Assembly (NCBI GenBank): GCA_023957385.1
Contig: JAMLGZ010000002.1
Location: forward strand, 62,001-126,000
Reading direction: 5' to 3'
DNA: 64,000 bases
Origin: Brumimicrobium sp.
Lineage (GTDB): Bacteria > Bacteroidota > Bacteroidia > Flavobacteriales_D > Crocinitomicaceae
Position 1 is the stretch's first letter. Each line of letters opens with the position of its first letter. Under the pieces are notes generated by a model, which saw only the letters and a list, made by a program, of their open reading frames with translations, was not told the origin of the DNA and did not search any database. Positions 8,352 to 17,176 of the stretch are shown here, in pieces. The translations under genes were made by a program, and so were the position numbers.

Positions 8352-9641
8352 TTATTGTTTTATAAATCTCTTTGTGGTTGTCTGCCCTTTTGAGTTAGTT
8401 ATTTTTAGCATATAAACACCATTATTTAAGGTAGATACATTGATTTGGGCTGCATCATTCATGATGGATACTTTCAGTTCTAATGCTTGCCCTTGTAAAT
8501 TAAATAACTCAATTTCTTTGATAGGACTATTTAATTGGATATTCAACTGATTAATTGCTGGATTTGGAAACAATGAAGCTATTAATCTTTCATTATTCTG
8601 TAAACTTGCCGGATTGTCGTGAACTAAATCATATCGCTGGTTTTCTAATACTCCTCTCATTAATTCTACTTGTCCTTTTGTAAAGGTATTTTGGCAATCT
8701 TCACTGGAATAATCCATATAATTCTCAAGCATATCAGGTAAATCTACCCCATCGATATTATCCACACATGTATTGGCAGTTTTTGTACAACCTTGAGATT
8801 GATTTGAAGCGTTTGGAGTATCATCAATTCCATCTTCTTGCGTACAATCACCATCCGCCCAGATATGTCGTAATCCTAGATAGTGACCAACCTCATGTAC
8901 AGGTGTTCTTCCTTTTACAACTAATGTAGTTCCCATTGCACTAAGTGGGTTGGGATTATTAGTTCCAAATGCTTGATATTGTATTACTACGCCATCACTC
9001 ATTCCTGAGGTTGATCCTGGAGGCCAATTTGGTAATCCAGAAGGAGGAGTAGCATATCCTAAAACCATGGGGATATTAAATATACTCATATCACATACCC
9101 AAATGTTAAGATATCTGTTCTGATCCCAAGGGTCGATACCTCCAGTTGAAGAACTTTTAACTTTCTCTGAAACAGAAATATCCGTTAAACTTCCAAAGTT
9201 TTCATTGGATTGCGTACGTGTAATTCCATCTGTTGGATTACCATCTGGATCTAATCCTGCTAAAACAAATTGAATGTTACCTCTCCCTACATGCGGAAGA
9301 AAATCATCTCTTAAGTTAATGGAGTCTGCATTTAAGCGCGCATAGTCTTCATTTAATACACGAATTTGATCATAAATAACACTATCAGGTAAATTCTGAG
9401 CAGCTGTCTTATATACTATATGAACTACTACAGGAATAACGTATGTATCATTTGATTTATCCTTTATAGCATTTTTTGCAATGTTAAATTGTACATCCAC
9501 CATTTCCTTATAACCAGGCGTTTTTTGATTCTGATATTCAATATAATCAGTTGTTCCACAGCGTTTAATATCGGTCTCATTTTGCTGAGCTATACTAATT
9601 CCAGAAAGGAATGTGCATATAATAAATAAAATTATTTTCAT
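8352..9641 (-). CDS. Secreted M43-type zinc metalloprotease with T9SS sorting domain
   Basis: 429 residues from the start at 9641, which gives a good signal peptide (MKIILFIICTFLSG...); an ATG nine codons earlier does not. The zinc site HEVGHYLGLRHIW is the HExxHxxGxxH motif of pappalysin/cytophagalysin proteases (M43), followed by the Cys-rich DGDCTQEDGIDDTP region and ENYMDYS (the Met-turn). The C terminus has FPNPAINQLNIQL and ends YMLKIT...KRFIKQ, a type A T9SS sorting domain. The protein should be exported across the outer membrane and act outside the cell on proteins. Not obviously in an operon. Confidence 0.9.
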   Translation of the reverse strand: MKIILFIICTFLSGISIAQQNETDIKRCGTTDYIEYQNQKTPGYKEMVDVQFNIAKNAIKDKSNDTYVIPVVVHIVYKTAAQNLPDSVIYDQIRVLNEDYARLNADSINLRDDFLPHVGRGNIQFVLAGLDPDGNPTDGITRTQSNENFGSLTDISVSEKVKSSSTGGIDPWDQNRYLNIWVCDMSIFNIPMVLGYATPPSGLPNWPPGSTSGMSDGVVIQYQAFGTNNPNPLSAMGTTLVVKGRTPVHEVGHYLGLRHIWADGDCTQEDGIDDTPNASNQSQGCTKTANTCVDNIDGVDLPDMLENYMDYSSEDCQNTFTKGQVELMRGVLENQRYDLVHDNPASLQNNERLIASLFPNPAINQLNIQLNSPIKEIELFNLQGQALELKVSIMNDAAQINVSTLNNGVYMLKITNSKGQTTTKRFIKQ

Positions 9642-9735
9642 AAGGAGATTACAATTATAGTTTAACACTCTAAAGATAGCATGAACTTTTTAAAAGGAAT
9701 CAGAAATTTGATAAATGGTTGGATGAATGGATAAA

Positions 9736-10452
9736 TTATAAGTTTTCATCGTCAACATCTGAAGCATTATCTATTTTCTCTGCATCTATTTGTTTGTCTT
9801 TTGGGAAGTATTTCTTTTGCCGAAAAAGTATGAGAATCACCCCTACCGAAATAGAGCCATCCGCTATATTCCATATTGCTGGGAAAACTTGGGTTCCGCC
9901 TAACCAAGGAACCCATGAAGGCCAAATCACATTAAATTGAAACATATCAACAACATTTCCGAAAAGAAAACCTCGGTGACGAACTTCTACTGTTTCACTA
10001 AAATTTCCATAAATACATTCCTCCCAAATTCCTGAGCCATGCATCTGATTATAGGGGATGCAAGGATCAAAATAATCTTTGAATAGAAAATCATAAAACA
10101 TAGAATCAATAAGGTTTCCGGTCGCCCCAGCCAAAATGAGAGCTAGTACAACTAAGAACTCCACACGTATGTTTTTATTCTTAATCTGTTTAATAATATA
10201 ATACGCGATTCCAATGATAGCTCCCACTCGGAATAAGGAGAGGATAAGTTTTCCCCACATGCCACTTCCTAATTGGGTGCCAAATGCCATTCCTTGATTT
10301 TCAATGTAATTCAAATGAAACCAATCACCGATTAATGAGATACTAGAATCAGCATAATTAAAACTTGTTTTAATCCAAATCTTAATAATTTGATCTAATA
10401 ATAGTACAAGAAAAACAACCCCAAAGGTTATGAAATACCTATTTTTCAACAT
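9736..10452 (-). CDS. lspA: Lipoprotein signal peptidase
   Basis: 238 residues and four membrane helices. Signature blocks appear in order: LLDQIIK, ENQGMAFG, GATGNLIDS with the first catalytic Asp, GNVVDMF, and NIADGSISVGV with the second catalytic Asp. It cuts prolipoprotein signal peptides ahead of the lipid-modified Cys at the inner membrane; many lipoproteins in this window would be its substrates. It is longer than the E. coli enzyme (about 164) because of a periplasmic insertion of roughly 50 residues between helices 3 and 4, common in Bacteroidota. An upstream ATG at 10488 would overlap the preceding gene's end; 10452 is preferred. Confidence 0.93.
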   Translation of the reverse strand: MLKNRYFITFGVVFLVLLLDQIIKIWIKTSFNYADSSISLIGDWFHLNYIENQGMAFGTQLGSGMWGKLILSLFRVGAIIGIAYYIIKQIKNKNIRVEFLVVLALILAGATGNLIDSMFYDFLFKDYFDPCIPYNQMHGSGIWEECIYGNFSETVEVRHRGFLFGNVVDMFQFNVIWPSWVPWLGGTQVFPAIWNIADGSISVGVILILFRQKKYFPKDKQIDAEKIDNASDVDDENL

Positions 10453-10459
10453 GTAATTC

Positions 10460-10849
10460 TTATGAATCTTGCTGATTCTTTGCTTCAATACTTAATGTAG
10501 CGTGTGGAACTAACTTAAGTCTTTCTTTATTAATTAGTTTACCTGTAACACGGCAAATCCCGTATGTTTTGTTTTCAATACGAATTAAAGCATTCTTTAA
10601 GTTTGTAATAAATTTCTCCATACGCAATGCCTGTTGAGCAGTCTCTTCACGCGACAAGGTATCAGAACCGTCTTCCATCATATTAAATGTACGACCCGTA
10701 TCATCTGTTCCATGATCATCTCTTAATGACAAAGAATTTTTTAAGATATTAAGATCTTCTGTCGCTTCGATAATCTTTTGCTCAATAATTTCTCTGAACT
10801 CTTGCAATTCTTCGTCTGAGTATCTAGTCTTTTCTTTTTCCTTTGCCAT
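10460..10849 (-). CDS. DksA/TraR-family protein lacking the zinc-finger cysteines
   Basis: 129 residues. A long coiled-coil region (FREIIEQKIIEATEDLNILKN) is followed by the DksA-type segment ALIRIENKTYGICRVTGK and LKLVPHATLSIEAK. Only one Cys of the usual four-Cys zinc finger is left, a state often seen in Bacteroidota homologues. Family members bind in the RNA polymerase secondary channel and tune promoters with ppGpp; a ppGpp role here is inference. It lies seven bases upstream of lspA and probably shares its transcript. Confidence 0.83.
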   Translation of the reverse strand: MAKEKEKTRYSDEELQEFREIIEQKIIEATEDLNILKNSLSLRDDHGTDDTGRTFNMMEDGSDTLSREETAQQALRMEKFITNLKNALIRIENKTYGICRVTGKLINKERLKLVPHATLSIEAKNQQDS

Positions 10850-10960
10850 ACTTAATTGTATTTAATTATGAACTAACAAATATAATCGAAAATCGTTTTA
10901 TTTTACCAATAATTGTTTAATGTTGATAATATTTTTATTTTCAATCCAAAAATTAGTAAG

Positions 10961-11992
10961 ATGAATATTGCTCCCCCTTTTATTTTACGTGAAGATTACA
11001 ATGAGGAAATTGTAAAATTATTAAAGTCGGTTACTCTTGGTTCTAACGGTGCTATGTATCAACATCAGCGTATTGATGATCGTATTGAACGACTGTATAA
11101 ACCTATCTTCTTAAATTTAGAGCATGGAGGGAAAGTGCTTGGGAATATTACTTTTTGTAGAAGACCTCAGAATTGGTATGTTCGCTATTTCGCCTTCGAT
11201 GGAGGTGTGCAAGCAGGAAAAAACAAACCCAAATCAAAGGCCAATAAAGATTCTGGATTAAAAAAACGAATTGAATCCTTTTTTCAACAAGCATTTGAAT
11301 TAGAAGGTGACGCACCAGAAACTTTTTATGCTTATATAGATCCACATAATGAACGTTCTTTATGGATGAGTCAGAATTTTGATTTCAAAACTATTGCCAA
11401 AATTGCTACACAAACTTTTAGCAGAGTACGACTTAAGAAACCTACAGATGTGTATGCAACTGAAGTAAATGATGAAATCAAACATAAAATATTTGAAATC
11501 TATGGAAATCATCCTTTCTTTTTTCCATTGCATACCTTCAATGAAACTCCTTTTTATACGCTTGTAAAAGATCATCAGGTTGTAGCTTTTGCTAAAACAC
11601 ATCAAGAAGAATGGAAAATAGCTAGGTTGCCTGGTAAATATGGGAAATTACTTAAAAATATACTCCCTTTTATTCCTGCATTGAATCGTATTATACGCCC
11701 AAACGCACATGTTTTCACTGTAGTTGATTCAATTTGGAGTAAAGACTTTTCCCCCGCCTATTTGGAAGAATTATTTGAAGGAATCTTGTTTTATGAGAAA
11801 ACAAATACTCTTTTTTGGTGGGTGGATAAGAATGAACCAATATATCAGCATGTACAAGATAAAATTAATTGGGGATTATTACATACAATAAATGGTGTTT
11901 CTGATGTTGATTTAGTGGTGAGAACTAAATCATCTGTTTATCTAGAAAAAATTCAAGGCCCAACCTATGTCAGTGGTTTTGATTTTATCTAG
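10961..11992 (+). CDS. Conserved hypothetical protein, possible GNAT-like fold
   Basis: 343 residues with no signal peptide or membrane helix, so cytoplasmic. I recognise no catalytic motif. Sequence such as LYKPIFLNLEHGGKVLGNITFCRR followed by a lysine-rich loop, then FYAYIDPHNERSLWMSQNFDF, has the feel of an acyltransferase (GNAT) scaffold, but this is weak. The ATG at 10961 is chosen over a start 16 codons upstream because the added residues (rich in Phe, Asn, Ile) look like untranslated leader. It is convergent with, and its stop directly abuts, the SPOR-like gene. Confidence 0.6.
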   Translation: MNIAPPFILREDYNEEIVKLLKSVTLGSNGAMYQHQRIDDRIERLYKPIFLNLEHGGKVLGNITFCRRPQNWYVRYFAFDGGVQAGKNKPKSKANKDSGLKKRIESFFQQAFELEGDAPETFYAYIDPHNERSLWMSQNFDFKTIAKIATQTFSRVRLKKPTDVYATEVNDEIKHKIFEIYGNHPFFFPLHTFNETPFYTLVKDHQVVAFAKTHQEEWKIARLPGKYGKLLKNILPFIPALNRIIRPNAHVFTVVDSIWSKDFSPAYLEELFEGILFYEKTNTLFWWVDKNEPIYQHVQDKINWGLLHTINGVSDVDLVVRTKSSVYLEKIQGPTYVSGFDFI

Positions 11993-12460
11993 TTATTCTT
12001 TTTCTTTAATTTGAGGAAATTCTATTTTATCCTTGATAACAATGGACTCAGGGAAAGAAGATAAAAGGGAGGCTCTTGCCTTTTCAGCTTCTAGTTGCCC
12101 TCTGAAGTTACCATATAATAAAATATAATTAGGTGCCTTATATTGCACATAGGTATCTGCAGTTGGATTGTTTCGAAGTACTTCTCGTCGGGAATCTTCT
12201 ACATTTGTTTTGTTCTGGTCAAAGAATAATTGAACTCTATATCCGTCTATAACAGGAGTAGTATTAGGTGGAATGGCAGTAGCTTTATACTTGATGATTT
12301 TATCAATGGAAGAATTCTTTTTTATATGAACCTCTCCTTTTGGATATGGCTTTTCTGTTTGTGTGGTAGAAGTATTGTCTGCATCTGGTTTCCACCATTC
12401 ATTCTGTCCAAATGAAAATGTAATAAACAAGAAAGAGGATAAAATAAGAAAGAGTCTCAT
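11993..12460 (-). CDS. Exported SPOR-like domain protein
   Basis: 155 residues from the ATG at 12460, which starts a clean signal peptide (MRLFLILSSFLFITFSFGQ). After a Pro/Lys-rich linker, residues about 75-150 (IDGYRVQLFF...YVQYKAPNYILLYGNF...AEKARASL) have the length, GYRVQ opening and G-F/alternating pattern of a SPOR domain, which binds denuded peptidoglycan. It likely sits in the periplasm. A start 15 codons upstream would put extra hydrophobic residues in front of the signal peptide and is less likely. The stop abuts that of the convergent gene. Confidence 0.62.
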   Translation of the reverse strand: MRLFLILSSFLFITFSFGQNEWWKPDADNTSTTQTEKPYPKGEVHIKKNSSIDKIIKYKATAIPPNTTPVIDGYRVQLFFDQNKTNVEDSRREVLRNNPTADTYVQYKAPNYILLYGNFRGQLEAEKARASLLSSFPESIVIKDKIEFPQIKEKE

Positions 12461-12702
12461 GAGAAATTTATTTATGACAAAGCTAATGAATAATATTTTA
12501 TTCAAAAAATTACGGAAAATAATTCCTCAAGAGTTATGCCAAATTCTATTCTTAAAATTTTACAAAATTTCTTTTTCTTCGCTATTCCTTATAATACCTA
12601 ACGCTTGAGATTTTAACAATTAAAATTTGAAAAATTTAACTAAAAAAGGATGAAAATATATTTAAATTTTTATATATTGGGTTATCATTTAAAAGAGTAA
12701 AT

Positions 12703-12891
12703 ATGGTTGAATTATGTAAAGACATCTTAACTAAAGTTAGTTTTGATAAGTATCTTTTTCAGAAGGAACTAGAAAAAGCTATTAGATGGATTACGAAGTC
12801 TGAAGATTTACAATCTTTCAAAGAATGGTGTATTATTGAATTCGGAGGTATGTATCCGAGTGTATTAAGACAAGCCTTCCACAACTACTAA
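12703..12891 (+). CDS. Small conserved Bacteroidota protein (62 aa)
   Basis: A short acidic protein with no signal peptide or metal motif. The pattern KDILTKVSFDKYLFQKELEKAIRWI...WCIIEFGGMYP resembles small uncharacterised proteins I know from other Flavobacteriia, with the sequence order K(x)ILxKVSFD, F(x)KEL(x)K(x)I(x)W and a C-terminal FG. It has its own ATG and is followed 26 bases later by a strong terminator, supporting expression as a single gene. Function unknown. Confidence 0.62.
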   Translation: MVELCKDILTKVSFDKYLFQKELEKAIRWITKSEDLQSFKEWCIIEFGGMYPSVLRQAFHNY

Positions 12892-12916
12892 AAGAATCGG
12901 AGGAAGCAAAAAATTG

Positions 12917-12942
12917 AAAAACCCCGCTTTTGGCGGGGTTTT
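12917..12942. terminator. Strong rho-independent terminator
   Basis: ACCCCGC (12921-12927) pairs with GCGGGGT (12933-12939), extended by A4/T4, with loop TTTTG. T-rich DNA follows on the plus strand and A-rich DNA precedes it, so it can serve both the 62-aa gene and the convergent beta-barrel gene at 12965. Confidence 0.9.
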
Positions 12943-12964
12943 CTTTTATATATCTTTATTTTGT

Positions 12965-13594
12965 TTACATCTTAAATACCACACCACCACTTACAAAAGA
13001 TTTACCATAACCTAATTCTAGGTTAACTCCAATCTTATCTGTGAAATAGTAACGGGCACCTACTTCTGGACCTACAAAAAATAATACGTTAAACCAACCA
13101 GGCTCAAAAACATAAGAGATTCCAGATCCCACATTAATTCCAGCATAAATATCTAATTTATCTGCATGGATGTCTTTCCCCTTCTTATCTGCAATGAATT
13201 GATAAAAGTGGAAATCGGCTTTAATACCAATTGGGGCTGAAATCATCCCATAACCTCCATAAGCATAGCCATAGCCATAAGGATTCCCATAATATCCTGT
13301 TCCCCAACCATAACGACCTCCTTGAATCCCAACAATGAACCCTAAACTCACATAGTCATGAATAGCCCATTCGCCATACACGTTTAAACCTCCATTTGTA
13401 CTAGACCTCCAAGTAGGCGCATAACCATAAGTTGAACTGTAAGAAGACCAATGATTAATATTAAACATGGAACTACCTACAAAATCTAAAGAAAGTGCAA
13501 GATCACCTTTTTTAAACGCTTGTGCTTGTGCATTATTCATTTGGGTGCTAAGAATTAGAGCTACTGCAACAAAACCTATTAAAAACCTTTTCAT
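12965..13594 (-). CDS. Outer-membrane beta-barrel-type protein
   Basis: 209 residues with a signal peptide (MKRFLIGFVAVALILSTQMNNAQA). The mature part alternates polar and hydrophobic residues in beta strands rich in Gly and Tyr (a run of GYGYAYGGYG type around residue 105), with YAGINVGSGISY and a C-terminal VNLELGYGKSFVSGGVVFKM. This is typical of small 8-strand porin-like barrels. It ends in a hydrophobic residue as outer-membrane barrels do. Role unknown. Located between two terminated units. Confidence 0.75.
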   Translation of the reverse strand: MKRFLIGFVAVALILSTQMNNAQAQAFKKGDLALSLDFVGSSMFNINHWSSYSSTYGYAPTWRSSTNGGLNVYGEWAIHDYVSLGFIVGIQGGRYGWGTGYYGNPYGYGYAYGGYGMISAPIGIKADFHFYQFIADKKGKDIHADKLDIYAGINVGSGISYVFEPGWFNVLFFVGPEVGARYYFTDKIGVNLELGYGKSFVSGGVVFKM

Positions 13595-13635
13595 ATATTT
13601 TTTTTTACAAATCTAACGGTAAATTGGCACTCGTA

Positions 13636-13821
13636 TTATAAATTCTCATTTAGTTTTTGCACTTTGATATGTTCATTTAGACATTTTGGGCAAAGACAAT
13701 CGTCATAAGTTACAGCAATAGTAATAGGTGGATGTGTTGAACAATGACACTTTCCAACATTAGCGGCGTTGCATTGGAAATATTGCTGACATTTTGGACA
13801 GATTTTGTGAGTTGGAGGCAT
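13636..13821 (-). CDS. Cysteine-rich CWC-family zinc-ribbon protein
   Basis: 61 residues with a Cys spacing of CPKC-x4-FxC, a C-H-C cluster in the middle and a closing CLCPKC, matching the small CWC family. It probably binds zinc or another soft metal. It ends three bases ahead of nothing but its downstream neighbour is close: its stop (13636) precedes a gap to the barrel gene, while its start follows the end of the glycosyltransferase gene by three bases, so the two are likely cotranscribed. Function unknown. Confidence 0.72.
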   Translation of the reverse strand: MPPTHKICPKCQQYFQCNAANVGKCHCSTHPPITIAVTYDDCLCPKCLNEHIKVQKLNENL

Positions 13822-13824
13822 AAT

Positions 13825-14907
13825 TTATTGGAGTAAATTTAAATACTTGTTAAAATTTGCCGTGACTGAATAGTGATTTTGTATAACCGCCCTTCCTGCT
13901 TGCCCAATGGTTTTTCTTAAAGATGAATCTTGCAATAATTTTTCTAAAAACACCATCCATTCTTCTGTGGTTGAGCAGAAAAACCCTGTTTCTTGATGCT
14001 TTACTATTTGCTTATTTACACCCACTGGAGAGAGTAGAGTAGGGATCCCCAAAGCCATATATTGTAATGCTTTGAACCCACATTTACCTTGTGCCCATTT
14101 ATCATCAGCTAATGGCATTAACCCAATTTGAATTTGTGCTAAATCTGCTATTTCAGTAGATTTATTCCAAGGGATATATTGGAGTGATTTTAAATCAAAT
14201 TTGGGTTCCTGATTAGAAATAACCCTAAAAATAAATGAATAATTATCTTCCAATTTTTGTAGTACGGGTATAATCTCCTCTAAATAGTTCATGGTGGTTA
14301 GTGTTCCTGTCCATCCGATAATAATTGGCGTTTTGTCATAGTCCGTAATAAGGTTATGTTGATTCATTAAGTCAATCGTAGTTGGGATTACAGTAACATT
14401 CGGATTAAACTGTCGGGAATAATTGGCTAGAAATTCATTTCCTGCACTAATCTTTGAAGCCCATTTCATACAATAATTTACTTTCCAATAAGCTTTCAAT
14501 CGCTGAAATTTTGCATTGCTTTCACTATAATTAGCCATCCAAATAGCATCATCCAAATCGTAGATAAATTTTCGTTTTAAGATTTTTGCTAAAATCCATT
14601 CAAAGATAGGAGGACCTATATGAGCCATTTCTCTATGAATGAATATGATATCATATCTTTTAGTAGTGAATACTTCTTTCCAGCGTCTAAAGAAACTAGC
14701 TAAGATATGGAAGGTCTTTTTTATATAACTCCCATCTTTGTAGAGAATGTTCCATGCACTATCACTTAAAAATGCTTTATACTCGATTACATATCCTTCT
14801 TTTTCAAATAATTCCAAATATTGTTCAAAACGAAAACGTTGTGAAGGTGCTGTTCCTTTTGGATAAGGGGCAAAAATGACAATTCTTTTTGAATGGATAG
14901 TACTCAT
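13825..14907 (-). CDS. Group 1 (GT4-type, GT-B fold) glycosyltransferase
   Basis: 360 residues. An N-terminal Rossmann half carries IVIFAPYPKGTAPSQRFRFEQY and a FIHREMAHIGPPIFEW region. A linker-like KFIYDLDDAIWM follows, then the C-terminal half IIGWTGTLTTMNYLEEIIPVLQKL, PLADDKWAQGKCGFKALQYMALG and GIPTLLSPVGVNKQIV. The last part corresponds to the E-x7-E donor site region of GT4 enzymes, here with a Gln/Lys-rich variant. It likely adds a sugar to a surface glycan; the acceptor is unknown. It precedes the CWC gene by three bases and follows the MDR gene. Confidence 0.83.
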   Translation of the reverse strand: MSTIHSKRIVIFAPYPKGTAPSQRFRFEQYLELFEKEGYVIEYKAFLSDSAWNILYKDGSYIKKTFHILASFFRRWKEVFTTKRYDIIFIHREMAHIGPPIFEWILAKILKRKFIYDLDDAIWMANYSESNAKFQRLKAYWKVNYCMKWASKISAGNEFLANYSRQFNPNVTVIPTTIDLMNQHNLITDYDKTPIIIGWTGTLTTMNYLEEIIPVLQKLEDNYSFIFRVISNQEPKFDLKSLQYIPWNKSTEIADLAQIQIGLMPLADDKWAQGKCGFKALQYMALGIPTLLSPVGVNKQIVKHQETGFFCSTTEEWMVFLEKLLQDSSLRKTIGQAGRAVIQNHYSVTANFNKYLNLLQ

Positions 14908-14932
14908 GAATAATTCAAAAATACTAAAATTC

Positions 14933-15949
14933 TCACCACTCTACAACAAGCTTCCCAATAGATTCTCCAGATGCTAGAAATTCATGAGCTTGTGCAATGT
15001 CTCGTGCATTATAAATGGCTCCTACTTTGGGGTCTAATTTATTTTCTATCGCACGTTGGACTACTGCTTGCAGGCAATTTTGAAGGACGTCTGGTTTATA
15101 ATCTGCTACTTTAAGCATATTTATTCCAAGAATGCTTTTTGACGTCATCATTAGCGCAATAGGCATCATAAGTCCCATCTTTCGAACAAAATTTAGTTGT
15201 GAAAGAATTCCCCATTTTTCTGATAGTTCACTTGCTCCAAATAAAATGAGTTTACCAGTTGGACCAAGCAATTTAAAATCTTTTTTAAAAGTAGAACCAG
15301 CAGCAGGATTAAATGAAGCATGTAAGAATTCGGTGCCTAATATACGCTTTACCTCTGCCGAATATTCTGACTTCTTATAATTGACAATATGTTTGACCCC
15401 TAAATCCTTGAGATATTCAATCTTATTATTGCTTCCTACTTTAGCAATAATATTTACATCTCTATCTTGTAAAAGCTGGATTAGAGCTGTTCCTACACCA
15501 CCAGCTGCTGCATGGATAAGCACATTGTCTCCTTTCTGTATAGTTGTAGCCACATGACTCATATAATAGGCAGTCACATATTGAGTTGCCAAACACAGTG
15601 CTTTATTTCCATCGTAATCTCCAATTTCTACGATAGCTTTGTATGAAGAATTTACAAGTTGACTATATCCTCCAAATCTTGTAAAAGATATGACACGCTT
15701 ATTTATCCATTCTTGCGAAACATCCTTTCCTACTTTCACGATTTTTCCAACAACCTCATATCCTAATACACAAGGAAGGGGAGGAGCTTCTCGATACAAA
15801 CCTTTTCTCGCCTGAACATCGGCATAATTCAATCCAAAACGCTCTACTTCGATCTGTACTTCATCTGATTTAGGTTCGTTTAATAAGACATCTATTATCT
15901 TGAATGCCTGTGCAGAATTACCGTATTTGACTAGTTGAATTGCTTTCAT
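14933..15949 (-). CDS. Medium-chain zinc-type dehydrogenase/reductase, quinone oxidoreductase-like (VAT-1 type)
   Basis: 338 residues. Rossmann motif VLIHAAAGGVGTALIQLL sits about residue 145, the substrate domain opens YGNSAQAFKI...GLNYADVQARKGLYREAPPLPCVLGYEVVG, and there is no Cys/His catalytic zinc set. The wording (FGLNYADVQARKGLY, PAAGSTFKKDFKLLGPTGK) fits the quinone oxidoreductase/VAT-1 subgroup. It uses NAD(P)H to reduce enones or quinones. It is divergent from the glycosyltransferase at 16059 and may share regulation with it through the 110-base gap. Confidence 0.85.
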   Translation of the reverse strand: MKAIQLVKYGNSAQAFKIIDVLLNEPKSDEVQIEVERFGLNYADVQARKGLYREAPPLPCVLGYEVVGKIVKVGKDVSQEWINKRVISFTRFGGYSQLVNSSYKAIVEIGDYDGNKALCLATQYVTAYYMSHVATTIQKGDNVLIHAAAGGVGTALIQLLQDRDVNIIAKVGSNNKIEYLKDLGVKHIVNYKKSEYSAEVKRILGTEFLHASFNPAAGSTFKKDFKLLGPTGKLILFGASELSEKWGILSQLNFVRKMGLMMPIALMMTSKSILGINMLKVADYKPDVLQNCLQAVVQRAIENKLDPKVGAIYNARDIAQAHEFLASGESIGKLVVEW

Positions 15950-15982
15950 ATTTACAAATTGGATTGTAAAGATGTGAATTTC

Positions 15983-16016
15983 TTGTACGACATAAAAGTT
16001 TATAATTGTAAATTTG
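15983..16016 (+). promoter_or_regulatory. Putative promoter of the glycosyltransferase-SMUG2 operon
   Basis: TTG (15983-15985) and TAAATTTG (16009-16016, exact TAnnTTTG) are separated by 23 bases, 42 bases upstream of the ATG at 16059. Exact match to the Bacteroidota consensus. Confidence 0.5.
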
Positions 16017-16058
16017 TTTAAAGCATGAAATGGATTAAAAGATTACCTTTACTTTCCA

Positions 16059-17174
16059 ATGAAAAAATTAAAAGTCATTGTATCTGTAACTAACGATTTG
16101 TACACTGATCAACGTGTGCATAAGGTATGTTCTTTTCTCCATGAAAATGGATATGATGTGCTATTGGTTGGCAGAAAATTAAAGAATAGCAAAGACATTG
16201 ATGGGAGACCATATAAAACGTATAGATTTAGATTACCTTTTACGAAAGGAGCCTTCTTTTATATGAGTTATAACCTGAGACTTTTTTGGTTTTTAATTTT
16301 CAGAAGATGTGATGTCTTGGTTAGTAATGATTTAGATACTCTCCTGGCAAATTATTGTGCACATAAACTAAAACGTAAATCTCGCTTAGTTTATGATAGT
16401 CATGAATTATTCACCGAAGTCCCCGAATTGATATCCCGCCCTAAAGTGCGGAATTTTTGGTTGGCTATTGAAAAACGAATTTTCCCTAAGTTGGATACAA
16501 TTATAACGGTTAATAAGTCAATTGCACATATATACGCTAAGAAATATCATAAAGATTTGTATGTGGTCCGCAATGTATCCCGTCAATGGAAACCCAGTCA
16601 ATTACTATCAAAGAAGGAATTGAATTTACCGGAAGATAAATACATAATTATTTTGCAGGGTGCTGGAATTAATGTAGATAGGGGGGCTGAAGAGGCTGTC
16701 ATGGCAATGAGATATATTGACAATGCATTATTCTTAATTGTTGGGAGCGGAGATGTAATTCCAGAACTTAAGAAATTAGTTGAACGGGAAAATTTGCTTG
16801 AGAAGGTTCTTTTTACGGGTCGCGTTCCGTATGAACAAATGATGAATTACACGTATCATGCCGATATTGGTTTGACGTTAGATAAGGATACCAACCCTAA
16901 TTATCGCTATTCTTTACCAAATAAAGTATTTGATTATATCCATACGGGAACACCTGTTATTAGTTCTGATTTAATAGAATTAAGGAGAGTAATCGAAACT
17001 CATCATGTAGGTAAGATTATTCCGTCTCATGAACCAAAAGACATCGCATTAACTATTCGATCCTTGATAGATAATCCTATTGTTCTTCAAGAAATGAAAG
17101 AAAACTGTAAAGAAGCAGCGGAAATAGAAAATTGGGAAACGGAATGTGAAGTTTTAAAAAAAATATACCTCTAA
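16059..17174 (+). CDS. GT4-type glycosyltransferase
   Basis: 371 residues of GT-B layout. IVSVTNDLYTDQRVHKVCSFL opens the N-terminal half, LVYDSHELFTEVPEL lies in the middle, and the C-terminal half has IILQGAGINVDRGAEEAVMAM, GRVPYEQM, and LPNKVFDYIHTGTPVISS followed by ELRRVIETHHVG, the donor-binding E-rich region. Probably involved in surface polysaccharide or glycolipid synthesis; substrate unknown. The next gene, a DNA glycosylase, starts two bases after its stop, so the two are likely coexpressed although functionally unrelated. Confidence 0.86.
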   Translation: MKKLKVIVSVTNDLYTDQRVHKVCSFLHENGYDVLLVGRKLKNSKDIDGRPYKTYRFRLPFTKGAFFYMSYNLRLFWFLIFRRCDVLVSNDLDTLLANYCAHKLKRKSRLVYDSHELFTEVPELISRPKVRNFWLAIEKRIFPKLDTIITVNKSIAHIYAKKYHKDLYVVRNVSRQWKPSQLLSKKELNLPEDKYIIILQGAGINVDRGAEEAVMAMRYIDNALFLIVGSGDVIPELKKLVERENLLEKVLFTGRVPYEQMMNYTYHADIGLTLDKDTNPNYRYSLPNKVFDYIHTGTPVISSDLIELRRVIETHHVGKIIPSHEPKDIALTIRSLIDNPIVLQEMKENCKEAAEIENWETECEVLKKIYL

Positions 17175-17176
17175 TC

